Source of the DNA: Agathobaculum hominis
GTDB taxonomy: Bacteria > Bacillota > Clostridia > Oscillospirales > Butyricicoccaceae
Length of the DNA: 64,000 bases
Direction of reading: 5' to 3'
Assembly: GCF_014288055.1 (NCBI RefSeq)
Contig: NZ_JACOPK010000006.1
Coordinates: forward strand, 138,419 to 202,418
Part shown: one piece after another, positions 50,020 to 57,271 of the stretch
Position numbering within the stretch: the first letter of the stretch is position 1
Layout: every line of letters starts with the position of its first letter
Notes under the pieces: generated by a model
What the model was told of the DNA's origin: nothing
Seen by the model: only the letters and a program-made list of their open reading frames with translations
Database searches by the model: none
Made by a program: the position numbers and the translations under genes

Positions 50020-50646
50020 ATGAAGGTTGTAGCAATCAATGGTTCGCCGCGAAAGGGCGGAAACTGCGCACAGATGCTGGACGTACTGGGCAGGGTGCTC
50101 GAAAACGAGGGCATCGAGTTCGAGGTCTGCCAGCCGGGCGCGAAGGTACATCCGTGCATGGCATGCTATCACTGCCTTGACAATGGCACGCTGCGCTGCG
50201 TGCAGGATGACGACGGCGTGAATGAGATCATCGAGAAATGTATTGAGGCAGACGGCATCGTGCTGGCCTCGCCGGTATACCACGGCGGCATTGCGGGCGG
50301 CATGAAGTGCGTGCTCGATCGTCTGATCCTCGCGGCAGGCTGCGGCGAGAATAAGCTGCATCACAAGGTAGGTGCGGCGCTGTGCACGCTGCGCCGTTCG
50401 GGCGGCATGGAGACCTATCAGCAGCTGCTCGGCACGATCAACACGATGGAGATGGTGCTCGTGACGTCGGACTACTGGAACGCGGTACACGGCGCGGAAA
50501 AGGGCGAGGTCATGCAGGACACCGAGGGTGTCGAGGTCATCGAAAAGCTCGGCCGCAACATTGCATGGATGCTCAAGGTCATCGACAAGGCAGGCATTGA
50601 GCCGCCCGCAACCGGACACCGCACGATGACGAACTTTATTCGCTGA
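50020..50646 (+). CDS. Iron-sulfur flavoprotein / NADPH-dependent FMN reductase
   Basis: The protein has 208 residues. The flavodoxin-like fold starts VAINGSPRKGGNCAQML (FMN phosphate loop). Residues about 46-63 hold the Cys cluster CMACYHCLDNGTLRC (CX2CX2CX7C), typical of iron-sulfur flavoproteins that bind [4Fe-4S]. SPVYHGGIAGGMKCVLDR is the FMN isoalloxazine loop. It moves electrons in anaerobes, often protecting against oxygen or peroxide. The AGGAGG site is close. Repeat cluster D starts 12 bases after the stop codon. Confidence 0.9.
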   Translation: MKVVAINGSPRKGGNCAQMLDVLGRVLENEGIEFEVCQPGAKVHPCMACYHCLDNGTLRCVQDDDGVNEIIEKCIEADGIVLASPVYHGGIAGGMKCVLDRLILAAGCGENKLHHKVGAALCTLRRSGGMETYQQLLGTINTMEMVLVTSDYWNAVHGAEKGEVMQDTEGVEVIEKLGRNIAWMLKVIDKAGIEPPATGHRTMTNFIR

Positions 50647-50657
50647 CGCGAAGTCCA

Positions 50658-50944
50658 GGGGGGACGCTGTCCCCCCCTAGATACGTTTTCGGTTCCGGAG
50701 AAACCGAAAACGATACCCCCCTCGCCCCTGCACGGCAGGGGCGGCCGCGCCGCCGCGGCGCGGGCAGTGGAATAAAAGTCCGGCAGAGCTGGACCTTTAT
50801 GGGAAATTTGATGCGGCGCTCTGCGGAGCGCCTGTCCTGCCTGTTTTGCCGAAGGCAAAATGCGGCAGGAGCGCGCGCCCTTTGGGCGCGAAAAAGGCAC
50901 GCCATCGGCGTGCCTTTTATTTAATAGAATTTGCTTGCAAATTC
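50658..50944 (+). repeat. Family I serial-hairpin element, copy D
   Basis: The same ten modules as copy A in the same order: 1) 50658-50676, GGGGGGAC; 2) 50684-50712, CGTTTTCGGTT; 3) 50723-50743, CGCCCCTGC, loop ACG; 4) 50745-50763, CCGCGCCG; 5) 50772-50800, ATAAAAGTCC, loop GGCAGAGCT; 6) GGCGCTC (50815-50832); 7) nested CCTGCC/TTTTGCC (50836-50869); 8) CGCGCCC (50874-50890); 9) AAAAAGGCACGCC (50891-50918); 10) GAATTTGC (50927-50944). Stems 2, 3, 9 and 10 differ from copy A by paired changes. Confidence 0.9.
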
Positions 50945-51090
50945 ATAAAAACCGGGGGCGTGTACCTCGGTTTTGATACAGGAAAGCCCCTCAGTGTGCC
51001 GATTTGTCGACGCGCTGAGGGGCGTACAGGACATGTCCGAACGAAGTTCGGCATGTCCTTCTCGTTTGAAAGGCTTTGCCTTTCAAACGA
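50945..51090. repeat. Hairpin tail after copy D
   Basis: AACCGGGGG...CCTCGGTT (as in family II) is followed by three more strong hairpins: GCCCCTCAG / CTGAGGGGC, AGGACATG...CCGAAC / GTTCGG...CATGTCCT, and CGTTTGAAAGG / CCTTTCAAACG (51062-51088). It ends 5 bases before the ilvE stop codon (opposite strand). Confidence 0.75.
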
Positions 51091-51094
51091 AGCT

Positions 51095-52159
51095 TTAAAT
51101 TTTTACGGTCCAACCCATATCGTCGGGCAGCTTGCCCCACTGAATGCCGGTCAGGGTGTTGTACAGCTTGTGGGTGATCTCGCCGATCTCGCCGTTGTTG
51201 ATGTGAGCAACATCGCCCTCGTAGCGCAGCTCGCCGACCGGGGAGATGACTGCTGCGGTACCGGTGCCGAATACCTCTTCCAGCTTGCCGTCGTGCGAAG
51301 CCTTCATGACGTCAGCGATCGGCAGACGCTCCTCGGATACCGGAATGCCCCACTTCTTGAGCAGCTCGATGCAGCTCATGCGGGTAACGCCCGGCAGAAC
51401 GGTGCCGACGGTCGGAGCGGTGTAGACCGTGCCGTCGATCTTGAAGAAGCAGTTCATGGAGCCGACTTCCTCGACATACTTGTGCTCAACGCCGTCGAGC
51501 CACAGGGTCTGCTCGTAGCCGAGCTCGTGCGCCTTGACCTGAGAGATCAGGGATGCCGCGTAGTTGCCGCCGCACTTGGTGAAGCCGGTGCCGCCCGGGC
51601 ATGCACGGGTGTACTCGTCCTCGACGAAGATCTTTACCGGATTGATGCCGGTGGAGTAGTAAGCGCCGACCGGAGAGCATACGATGATGAACTTGTGGGT
51701 GCGGGAGGTGCGAACGCCCAGATGCGGCTCGGTCGCGATGACGAACGGACGGATGTAAAGGCTGGTGCCCTCTGCGTGCGGTACCCAGTCCTGATCGAAC
51801 TCGACGATCGCCTTGACCGCCTGGACGAAATCCTCTACCGGCAGGCTCGGCAGGCACATGCGGTGGTTGGTGTTGATCATGCGCTGTGCGTTCTTGTCGG
51901 GGCGGAACAGCTGGATGGAGCCGTCCGGGGTGCGGTAAGCCTTCAGACCCTCAAAGGACTCCATTGCGTAATGGAAAACCATCGCTGCGGGATCGAGCTC
52001 GAGCGGCTGATACGGTACGATGCGGGCGTCGTGCCAGCCCTTTTCCTCATCGTGGTCGATGATCAGCATATGATCGGTATAATGAACACCGAAACCGAGA
52101 TTGCCCTCGTCCGGCTTAGCCTTAGGAGTAGTGGTACGCTGTTTTGTGATCTGCAGCAT
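51095..52159 (-). CDS. ilvE: Branched-chain amino acid aminotransferase
   Basis: This 354-residue fold-type IV PLP enzyme interconverts Leu, Ile and Val with their keto acids. Visible marks are ESFEGLKAYR near residue 70, the catalytic Lys in GFTKCGGNYAAS near 195, and the family signature from EVGSMNCFF to GTVLPGVTRMSCIELLKKWG. Length is that of the BCAT2-like clostridial group. It is monocistronic with a clear promoter. The codon use is adapted, so expression is probably high. Confidence 0.95.
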   Translation of the reverse strand: MLQITKQRTTTPKAKPDEGNLGFGVHYTDHMLIIDHDEEKGWHDARIVPYQPLELDPAAMVFHYAMESFEGLKAYRTPDGSIQLFRPDKNAQRMINTNHRMCLPSLPVEDFVQAVKAIVEFDQDWVPHAEGTSLYIRPFVIATEPHLGVRTSRTHKFIIVCSPVGAYYSTGINPVKIFVEDEYTRACPGGTGFTKCGGNYAASLISQVKAHELGYEQTLWLDGVEHKYVEEVGSMNCFFKIDGTVYTAPTVGTVLPGVTRMSCIELLKKWGIPVSEERLPIADVMKASHDGKLEEVFGTGTAAVISPVGELRYEGDVAHINNGEIGEITHKLYNTLTGIQWGKLPDDMGWTVKI

Positions 52160-52199
52160 GGTTTGTCACTCTTTCTGTTGTGGTTTAGTTTCAAACATT

Positions 52200-52227
52200 A
52201 TTATAGCACTCTGTTCTGATAAAGCAA
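52200..52227 (-). promoter_or_regulatory. Promoter of ilvE
   Basis: TTGCTT, a 16-base spacer and TATAAT on the minus strand, about 40 bases before the start. Confidence 0.6.
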
Positions 52228-52319
52228 GAGCAATAGCGCATAATTCAGATGGAATCAGTGGGGATATATTTATACAAATTTTGCGAATATCGGCGAATAA
52301 ACGGTATGAAAATACATAG

Positions 52320-52417
52320 GGCAACACCGCACAATGAAAGCTACGGCGCTTTGCGGAAATTTTGTGCCCTGACTTTGTTGCGATTTCACGGTAATACATC
52401 AAGTATTACCGCAAAAC
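52320..52417 (+). mobile_element. Family III MITE-like element, 3'-truncated copy 3
   Basis: The left 98 bases of the family III element (from GGCAACACCGCACAAT to the CGGTAATAC / GTATTACCG hairpin). Similarity ends at GCAAAAC; the right inverted repeat is missing. The following bases provide the -35 element of the next gene. Confidence 0.75.
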
Positions 52418-52423
52418 GGCATC

Positions 52424-52452
52424 GTGACAAACCGCCGGAGGTCTGGTATAAT
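52424..52452 (+). promoter_or_regulatory. Promoter of the deacetylase-like gene
   Basis: GTGACA, a 17-base spacer and TATAAT, placed at the broken end of the family III element. Confidence 0.65.
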
Positions 52453-52496
52453 AGGGATATGCTGAAATTATATGCGCAAAGATGAGGTGAGGGCAG

Positions 52497-53696
52497 ATGA
52501 AAAAGGGCATCAGACGCATTCTGAGCGGGCTGCTCTGCGCAGGCGTTCTGGCGCTCGGCATTCCTGCGCCCTCGCGTGCGCTGACGCTGACGGCGGTCAA
52601 CGACAGCATCCTGCCGCTTTCGGACAGCACCATGCCGGCGCGCCTCGGCGGCGAGATCTATGTGCCGTACAGCGTATTTTCGCAGCTCGGCGTGTCCGCC
52701 TCCAGCTCGGACGGCGTGCTCGACCTGTCCGCAAACGGCGAGACGCTCAGCTTTTCCCCGGCGGAGGGCTATGTCTATGACCAGGACCTCAACAGCTATT
52801 CCACACCGGCCTACTCGATGAACGGCACGACCTATGTTCCGGTCAAGCTGTGCTGCGGCAAGTTCGGTCTGAGCTATTCGACACTCGCGGTCGCGGGGGA
52901 GACCGTGCTGCGCGTGACCGACGGCTCGGCGTCAAGCGACTCTGCGTTTGCCGCCGCAAAATCCGGTACGATCGAAAACACGATCAACAGCTACAAGGGC
53001 ATTCCGTCCTCGAACGGCTCATCCTCGAACGGCGCCTCGTCAAATGGCGGCACGGCAGCGAAGCCGGACGAGACTCCCATTCCGAAGGTTGAGGAAAAGC
53101 CGAAGCGCAAGCCGGCACGGGTGTACCTGACGTTCTGCGGTGCGCCGGACAAAAACACGGCGGCTGTTCTGGATACGCTGAGTGAGAGCGGACGCACGGC
53201 GGCGTTTTTCCTGCCGGTCAAGTCGGCGGACTGGACGGATGACACCGTGCGCCGCATTGCCGCCGAGGGACATACGCTCGCGCTGCTGCTCGATGAGGAC
53301 GAAAAAGCCTCCGGGGACGCGCTTGTCGAGCAGCTGACGCTCGCAAACGAGCGGCTGCGCCTGCTGACCGGCGTACAGACGCGCATCGTCTCGGTATCCA
53401 CAGGCTGTGCACAGCTTTCCCGGGCGCAGCGCGACGCGCTGATCGCCGCAGGCTACCGCCTGTGGGACGCGACGCTGGACGCCGGGGACGAAAAGGGGAC
53501 GGCGGCGCGCGCCTATGCCGAGACTGCGCAGCGCTTTTCCGAGACCGATGCGGCCGTTGTGCTGCGGCTGCACCACAGCGCCGCGACGGCTGAAGCGCTC
53601 TCCGCGCTCTCCGCATATATGACGCGGCAGGGCATCCCGTCCGGGACGATCTCGCTCGCCCTCACGCCCATCAACGGCGCAGACGAGACAAGATAA
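52497..53696 (+). CDS. Secreted degenerate polysaccharide-deacetylase-like protein with copper-amine-oxidase-type N-domain
   Basis: The protein has 399 residues. A signal peptide (residues 1-28, ending PSRALT) leads to an N-terminal domain that resembles the copper-amine-oxidase N-like stalk of cell-wall proteins (YVPYSVFSQLG near 55, YVPVKLCCGKFG near 113). A Ser/Asn-Gly linker (170-186) and a basic Pro-Lys stretch follow, then a NodB-fold-like domain from 208. The usual catalytic TFDDGP is TFCGAP and the H-x-x-x-H metal motif is absent, so it is probably inactive as a deacetylase and may bind wall sugars. Confidence 0.8.
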   Translation: MKKGIRRILSGLLCAGVLALGIPAPSRALTLTAVNDSILPLSDSTMPARLGGEIYVPYSVFSQLGVSASSSDGVLDLSANGETLSFSPAEGYVYDQDLNSYSTPAYSMNGTTYVPVKLCCGKFGLSYSTLAVAGETVLRVTDGSASSDSAFAAAKSGTIENTINSYKGIPSSNGSSSNGASSNGGTAAKPDETPIPKVEEKPKRKPARVYLTFCGAPDKNTAAVLDTLSESGRTAAFFLPVKSADWTDDTVRRIAAEGHTLALLLDEDEKASGDALVEQLTLANERLRLLTGVQTRIVSVSTGCAQLSRAQRDALIAAGYRLWDATLDAGDEKGTAARAYAETAQRFSETDAAVVLRLHHSAATAEALSALSAYMTRQGIPSGTISLALTPINGADETR

Positions 53697-53735
53697 AAAG
53701 ACTGCTGATAAAGCTGTTTTCAAGTGGAAGCAGCA

Positions 53736-53914
53736 ATCGCGCGACAGCGCGCATTAAATAGCGTTTGCTGTGCAAACGCAAAAAAACCGGGGACATGCGC
53801 CTCGGTTTTTTTACTTCTGGAGGGAGAAAGTTTCCGAATGGGAACTTTCGGACGACTCGTGTTCTGCGAAGTCAGAACACAGCTTGTCGGCGAAACTGTA
53901 GTTTCGCGACAGTC
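53736..53914 (+). repeat. Family II multi-hairpin element, copy before spoIIE
   Basis: GCGCG/CGCGC and GCGTTTGC / GCAAACGC hairpins (counterparts of modules 9-10 of family I) are followed by AAACCGGGG...CCTCGGTTT with a T run, GGAGGGAGAAAGTTTCC / GGAACTTTC, GTGTTCTG / CAGAACAC, and GGCGAAACTGTAGTTTCGC. It ends GACAGTC, right at the stop codon of minus-strand spoIIE. Confidence 0.8.
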
Positions 53915-56261
53915 AAAAATTCGTCTTTTCTACGCGCATGACGATGGCGGTGCGGTCGTCGTCGCTGCCGCGGCCCCGGGCCTCAGTGACGAGCCGCGCC
54001 GCGAGCTCCTTCGGCCCTTCGCCGCCGTGCTCACGCAGCAGCTCGCGCACCCACGCATCATCCAGCCCGTCGGACACGCCGTCTGACACCATGATGAACA
54101 GATCGCCGTGGGAAAGCCGCAGCGGCACCGACTGGCCCTGGTTTTTCTCGTCGGAAAGGCCGACGGGAAGCGATTTCCCGGCGAGCACGCTCCAGCGCCC
54201 GTCCGTGCGCACATAAGAGGGCGCAGCGCCGCATTTCAGGCTCTCCGCCTGCCCGGTGAACAGGTCGAGCGTGAGCGCGTCGAGGGTGACGAAGCGCGTG
54301 CCGTCCGAGCGAAGCCGCAGCGCCGGAGAGACCGCGCCGAGCGCATCGCCGAGCGGGATTCCGGCGCGGAGAAAGCGCTCCATCGAGCTGACGAGCATGC
54401 GGCTGTCCTGCGCGGCGGCCGCGCCCGAGCCCATGCCGTCTGCGAGCAGCAGACAGGCAACACCGGCGTCGGTCAGGAACCAGCAGCCGCTGTCGCCCGA
54501 GACCGAAACGCCCGAGCGCTGCTGCCTGCCGATGCCGACGACCGCGCGGAACGGCGCACGCTCGTGCATTTCAAGGCAGGTGCCGAACTCGTTCTCCATC
54601 TCGCGCGGCTCGGTCAGCGCAACGTCGAGCAGGGCGCTCAGTCCGGCGGAAAAGCCTTCGCCCTGCCGCAGGATGTCCGCGATGCCGTCACCGTACAGCT
54701 CGACGATCAGCCGCCCCTGCGCGTCGCGCACCGCGCACACGCGGTCGATCCATCCGAACGCCGCCGCATAGCGGCGGATCTGCTTTTCCATCATCGGCTG
54801 CGCGGTCACGTCCTGCGTCACCTCCGCGCCGAGCTGGCGGAGGATGTCGGTGATGCCGGCATACTGCCGCGCGAGCAGGCTGCGGTTTTCCTCCTGCTGC
54901 CGCCGCAGGCTCTGCCGCTCACGCAGCGCGAAGAGTGCGCTGTTGATGGCGCGGATGAGCTCGGGCAGATGCACGCAGCGCGAGGAGAAATGATAGGGAA
55001 AATCCTGCATTTCCGCGCGGCCGCGCGCGAGCATGGGCTGCGTGACATCGTTCAGCGCCGCGAGCGTGGTCACGTAGTCCTTCTGCCAGCACTGTGCGCA
55101 CAGCACGCAGCTCTTGCACACCCGGTCGCTCGCCCGGTCGAATACGACGCGCAGGTTTTCGTCTCCTGCTGCACGACCCTCGGCCGCGCCGCTCAGCATG
55201 GCGAGATAGAGCTCGTAGAACGCCTGCGCAGCCTCGGTCGCGCAGTGACCGGCCGCCCGGCGCAGCTTGAGGCGCGTTTTTTCACCGACGAGCGTTTCGG
55301 GCAGCAGCGTGCGCCGCAGCGCATTCCAGACCGCCTCGGGCAGCGACGCGAACAGCAGCACTGCCGCCGTCAGCTCGGACAGGAGCGGAATGAACAGGTC
55401 GCTTCCTGTGCCGAGCATGGAGGCGCACAGGCCGGAGGTGAACGCGCAGACGGCGAATCTTGCGCGTCCGCCGTCGCGGAACAGCCCGGCCGCGAGCGCG
55501 CAAAGGCCGTAGCAGCAGGTGAACAGCGCTCCTGAGCCCACGCCGAGATCCATTACCGCGCCGAAGGCGACGCCTGCCGCCGCACCGACCGCCGGTCCGC
55601 CGAGATAGGCTGTGCCGAGCACAAGCAGCAGCGCCGCCGCCCTCGCCGGGGCGAACAGACCGAACAGACTGACATGCGCGAGGCTCAGCAGCACGGTCGC
55701 GGTCACGGCGAGCAGCGTGACCGGTCTGCGCCAGTCGCCTTCCTCACGCGGCGGAGCGAGCGCCGCGCCGTAAATGCGGCACGCGCCGAACGTCAGTCCC
55801 TGCACGGCGAGAAAGGTCATCACGGCCGGGGCGCGCAGCTCGTCCCCGGCCGGCAGAAAGATGAATGTACAGGCGGCGCCTGCCGCTGCGGCGACGGCCG
55901 GGGCGAACCACGGACGCTGTACGACGCGCAGACCGGTGCACACGCTCATGACGCACAGCACGATGAGCGTCGCGGCGACGTAAACGCCGCCGAGCAGGCC
56001 GTCGTCGATGAGCATCGCGCCGCAGACCACGCCGCCGACGGCGGAAAGTCCGGCGCCGTGCGCCATCATGGCGCTCGCCATCGCGAGTCCGAAAGGCGCA
56101 TAGCCGTCGAAAACGTTCGCCTGCATGAGCAGCGCACACAGCACGAACCGCCGCGTCCCGACGAGCAGACGATGCAGATGTTCCTCGTTCCACAGACGGA
56201 CCGCGATGCTCGCCGCCCTTCCGAGCAGCCGCGGCGCACGCCTCACTTTTTGCTTGTCCAT
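53913..56261 (-). CDS. spoIIE: Stage II sporulation protein E (membrane PP2C phosphatase)
   Basis: The protein has 782 residues. The first about 330 residues hold ten membrane helices, a linker region with a Cys cluster (CKSCVLCAQC near 425) follows, and the C-terminal PP2C-type phosphatase (about 570-782) has LLADGMGSG, SDGVSDG and DDRTAIVM with the metal Asp residues. It dephosphorylates the anti-anti-sigma factor SpoIIAA, releasing sigma-F in the forespore, and acts at the asymmetric septum. The length and domain order are those of spore-forming clostridia, so sporulation is likely. No spoIIA genes lie in the window. Confidence 0.95.
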   Translation of the reverse strand: MDKQKVRRAPRLLGRAASIAVRLWNEEHLHRLLVGTRRFVLCALLMQANVFDGYAPFGLAMASAMMAHGAGLSAVGGVVCGAMLIDDGLLGGVYVAATLIVLCVMSVCTGLRVVQRPWFAPAVAAAAGAACTFIFLPAGDELRAPAVMTFLAVQGLTFGACRIYGAALAPPREEGDWRRPVTLLAVTATVLLSLAHVSLFGLFAPARAAALLLVLGTAYLGGPAVGAAAGVAFGAVMDLGVGSGALFTCCYGLCALAAGLFRDGGRARFAVCAFTSGLCASMLGTGSDLFIPLLSELTAAVLLFASLPEAVWNALRRTLLPETLVGEKTRLKLRRAAGHCATEAAQAFYELYLAMLSGAAEGRAAGDENLRVVFDRASDRVCKSCVLCAQCWQKDYVTTLAALNDVTQPMLARGRAEMQDFPYHFSSRCVHLPELIRAINSALFALRERQSLRRQQEENRSLLARQYAGITDILRQLGAEVTQDVTAQPMMEKQIRRYAAAFGWIDRVCAVRDAQGRLIVELYGDGIADILRQGEGFSAGLSALLDVALTEPREMENEFGTCLEMHERAPFRAVVGIGRQQRSGVSVSGDSGCWFLTDAGVACLLLADGMGSGAAAAQDSRMLVSSMERFLRAGIPLGDALGAVSPALRLRSDGTRFVTLDALTLDLFTGQAESLKCGAAPSYVRTDGRWSVLAGKSLPVGLSDEKNQGQSVPLRLSHGDLFIMVSDGVSDGLDDAWVRELLREHGGEGPKELAARLVTEARGRGSDDDRTAIVMRVEKTNF

Positions 56262-56412
56262 TTTGAAAAGCCTCCTTCACTGCCCATTCAGTATACCGCA
56301 GACTTTTTGCAGGAGTTGGCGGAAAATACAGGCGGAAATAAAGGCAATACCGGTTTTGAAGTGCGAAAAACGGCGATGCAGGAGACCGGACATTTCCTGC
56401 GCCGCCGTTTGT
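56262..56412. other. spoIIE upstream region
   Basis: No gene is present. A TATACT -10 element on the minus strand at 56290-56295 lies about 30 bases before spoIIE, without a good -35 at 17 bases. A Spo0A-dependent promoter would have a different spacing, but no convincing 0A box is visible. Confidence 0.4.
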
Positions 56413-56670
56413 TCAGAGGAGCGAGGCGAGCAGGTGCACGAGGCTCGCGGTGAGAGCGCCGAGCGCGAAGACGGCAGGGAGCAGACGGGCGGACACGCGC
56501 CTCGGTCTGCGCCGCCTCGAGCCGAGACAGCCCTCCGCGATGCGGCAGGCCTCGCGCACGGCGTCGCCGCGCGGAAAGGCCGGATCGCGCACGAGAAAAA
56601 TGGCCTGCTCGAACGGGCCGCCGCTCTCCGGCCGCACCACCACAACGCGCCGGCTGATACCCTTTACCAT
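56413..56670 (-). CDS. Small conserved protein with a C-terminal membrane helix
   Basis: The protein has 85 residues. The start is GISRRVVVVRPESGGPFEQAIF, a pattern I recognise from short clostridial proteins of unknown role that have a basic middle (GSRRRRPRR) and a C-terminal hydrophobic helix (about residues 64-84). The ATG at 56670 fits AAAGGGGTG upstream; the in-frame ATG at 56688 is less likely. It lies between the peptidoglycan-binding genes and spoIIE on the same strand. Function unknown. Confidence 0.65.
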   Translation of the reverse strand: MVKGISRRVVVVRPESGGPFEQAIFLVRDPAFPRGDAVREACRIAEGCLGSRRRRPRRVSARLLPAVFALGALTASLVHLLASLL

Positions 56671-56725
56671 GAAAAACACCCCTTTCACGGTAAGGATTTC
56701 CGGTCTGTCGCCGTTTTATACCCGC

Positions 56726-57271
56726 TCAGGGCAGCGCCCACGCGAGGGGCGCGCGCTCGTAGAGCGCGTTGTGCAGACCTGCGAGCATATCCCAGGTCGC
56801 GCAGTCCGCGACGCCGGTCTGAGGCAGGCCGAAAATGCCCTGCATGACGCGCACAGCGGTCTCAGTCTCCGCGTCATATTCGCCGGTGAGGGGGACGGGA
56901 GCGAGATTTGCGAAGTGCGGCGCGCCGCTGCCGAGCAGGAGCTGAAGGACAAACACCGCCGCGCCCCTGTCGCCGGGCGAGAGCACGCCGCCCTCCGCCG
57001 GAAAAAAGCGGACAGCGGCAGGCAGAGCATCGAGCGCGGTCAGATGCTCGTATGCGCCAAAGATGCTGTCCCAGGTCGCGCGGTCAACCTGCCCGGAGAC
57101 CGGAAGTCCGTTCTGCCGCTGATGCGCACGGACCGCTTCGGCGGTCTCCGCGCCGAAGATGCCGTCCGGCACGAGCGGCTGCGGGTGGTCGTTTTCCTGC
57201 TGGATACGCCGCAGACATACCTGAAGATCGTAGATATGGCGGCGCTTCTGTTCGTCTGTGTACACTTTCAT
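56726..57271 (-). CDS. Peptidoglycan-binding-domain protein (two PG_binding_1 repeats)
   Basis: The protein has 181 residues. Two PG_binding_1-type repeats: DGIFGAETAEAVRAHQRQNGLPVSG (about 36-60) and an TGEYDAETETAVRVMQGIFGLPQTG block (about 128-152), each ending in an ATWD-type segment. It has no signal peptide or catalytic domain. It overlaps the upstream SpoIID-like gene by four bases (ATGA). Proteins of this kind in clostridia are tied to spore cortex or coat, which fits the spoIIE neighbour. Confidence 0.85.
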   Translation of the reverse strand: MKVYTDEQKRRHIYDLQVCLRRIQQENDHPQPLVPDGIFGAETAEAVRAHQRQNGLPVSGQVDRATWDSIFGAYEHLTALDALPAAVRFFPAEGGVLSPGDRGAAVFVLQLLLGSGAPHFANLAPVPLTGEYDAETETAVRVMQGIFGLPQTGVADCATWDMLAGLHNALYERAPLAWALP

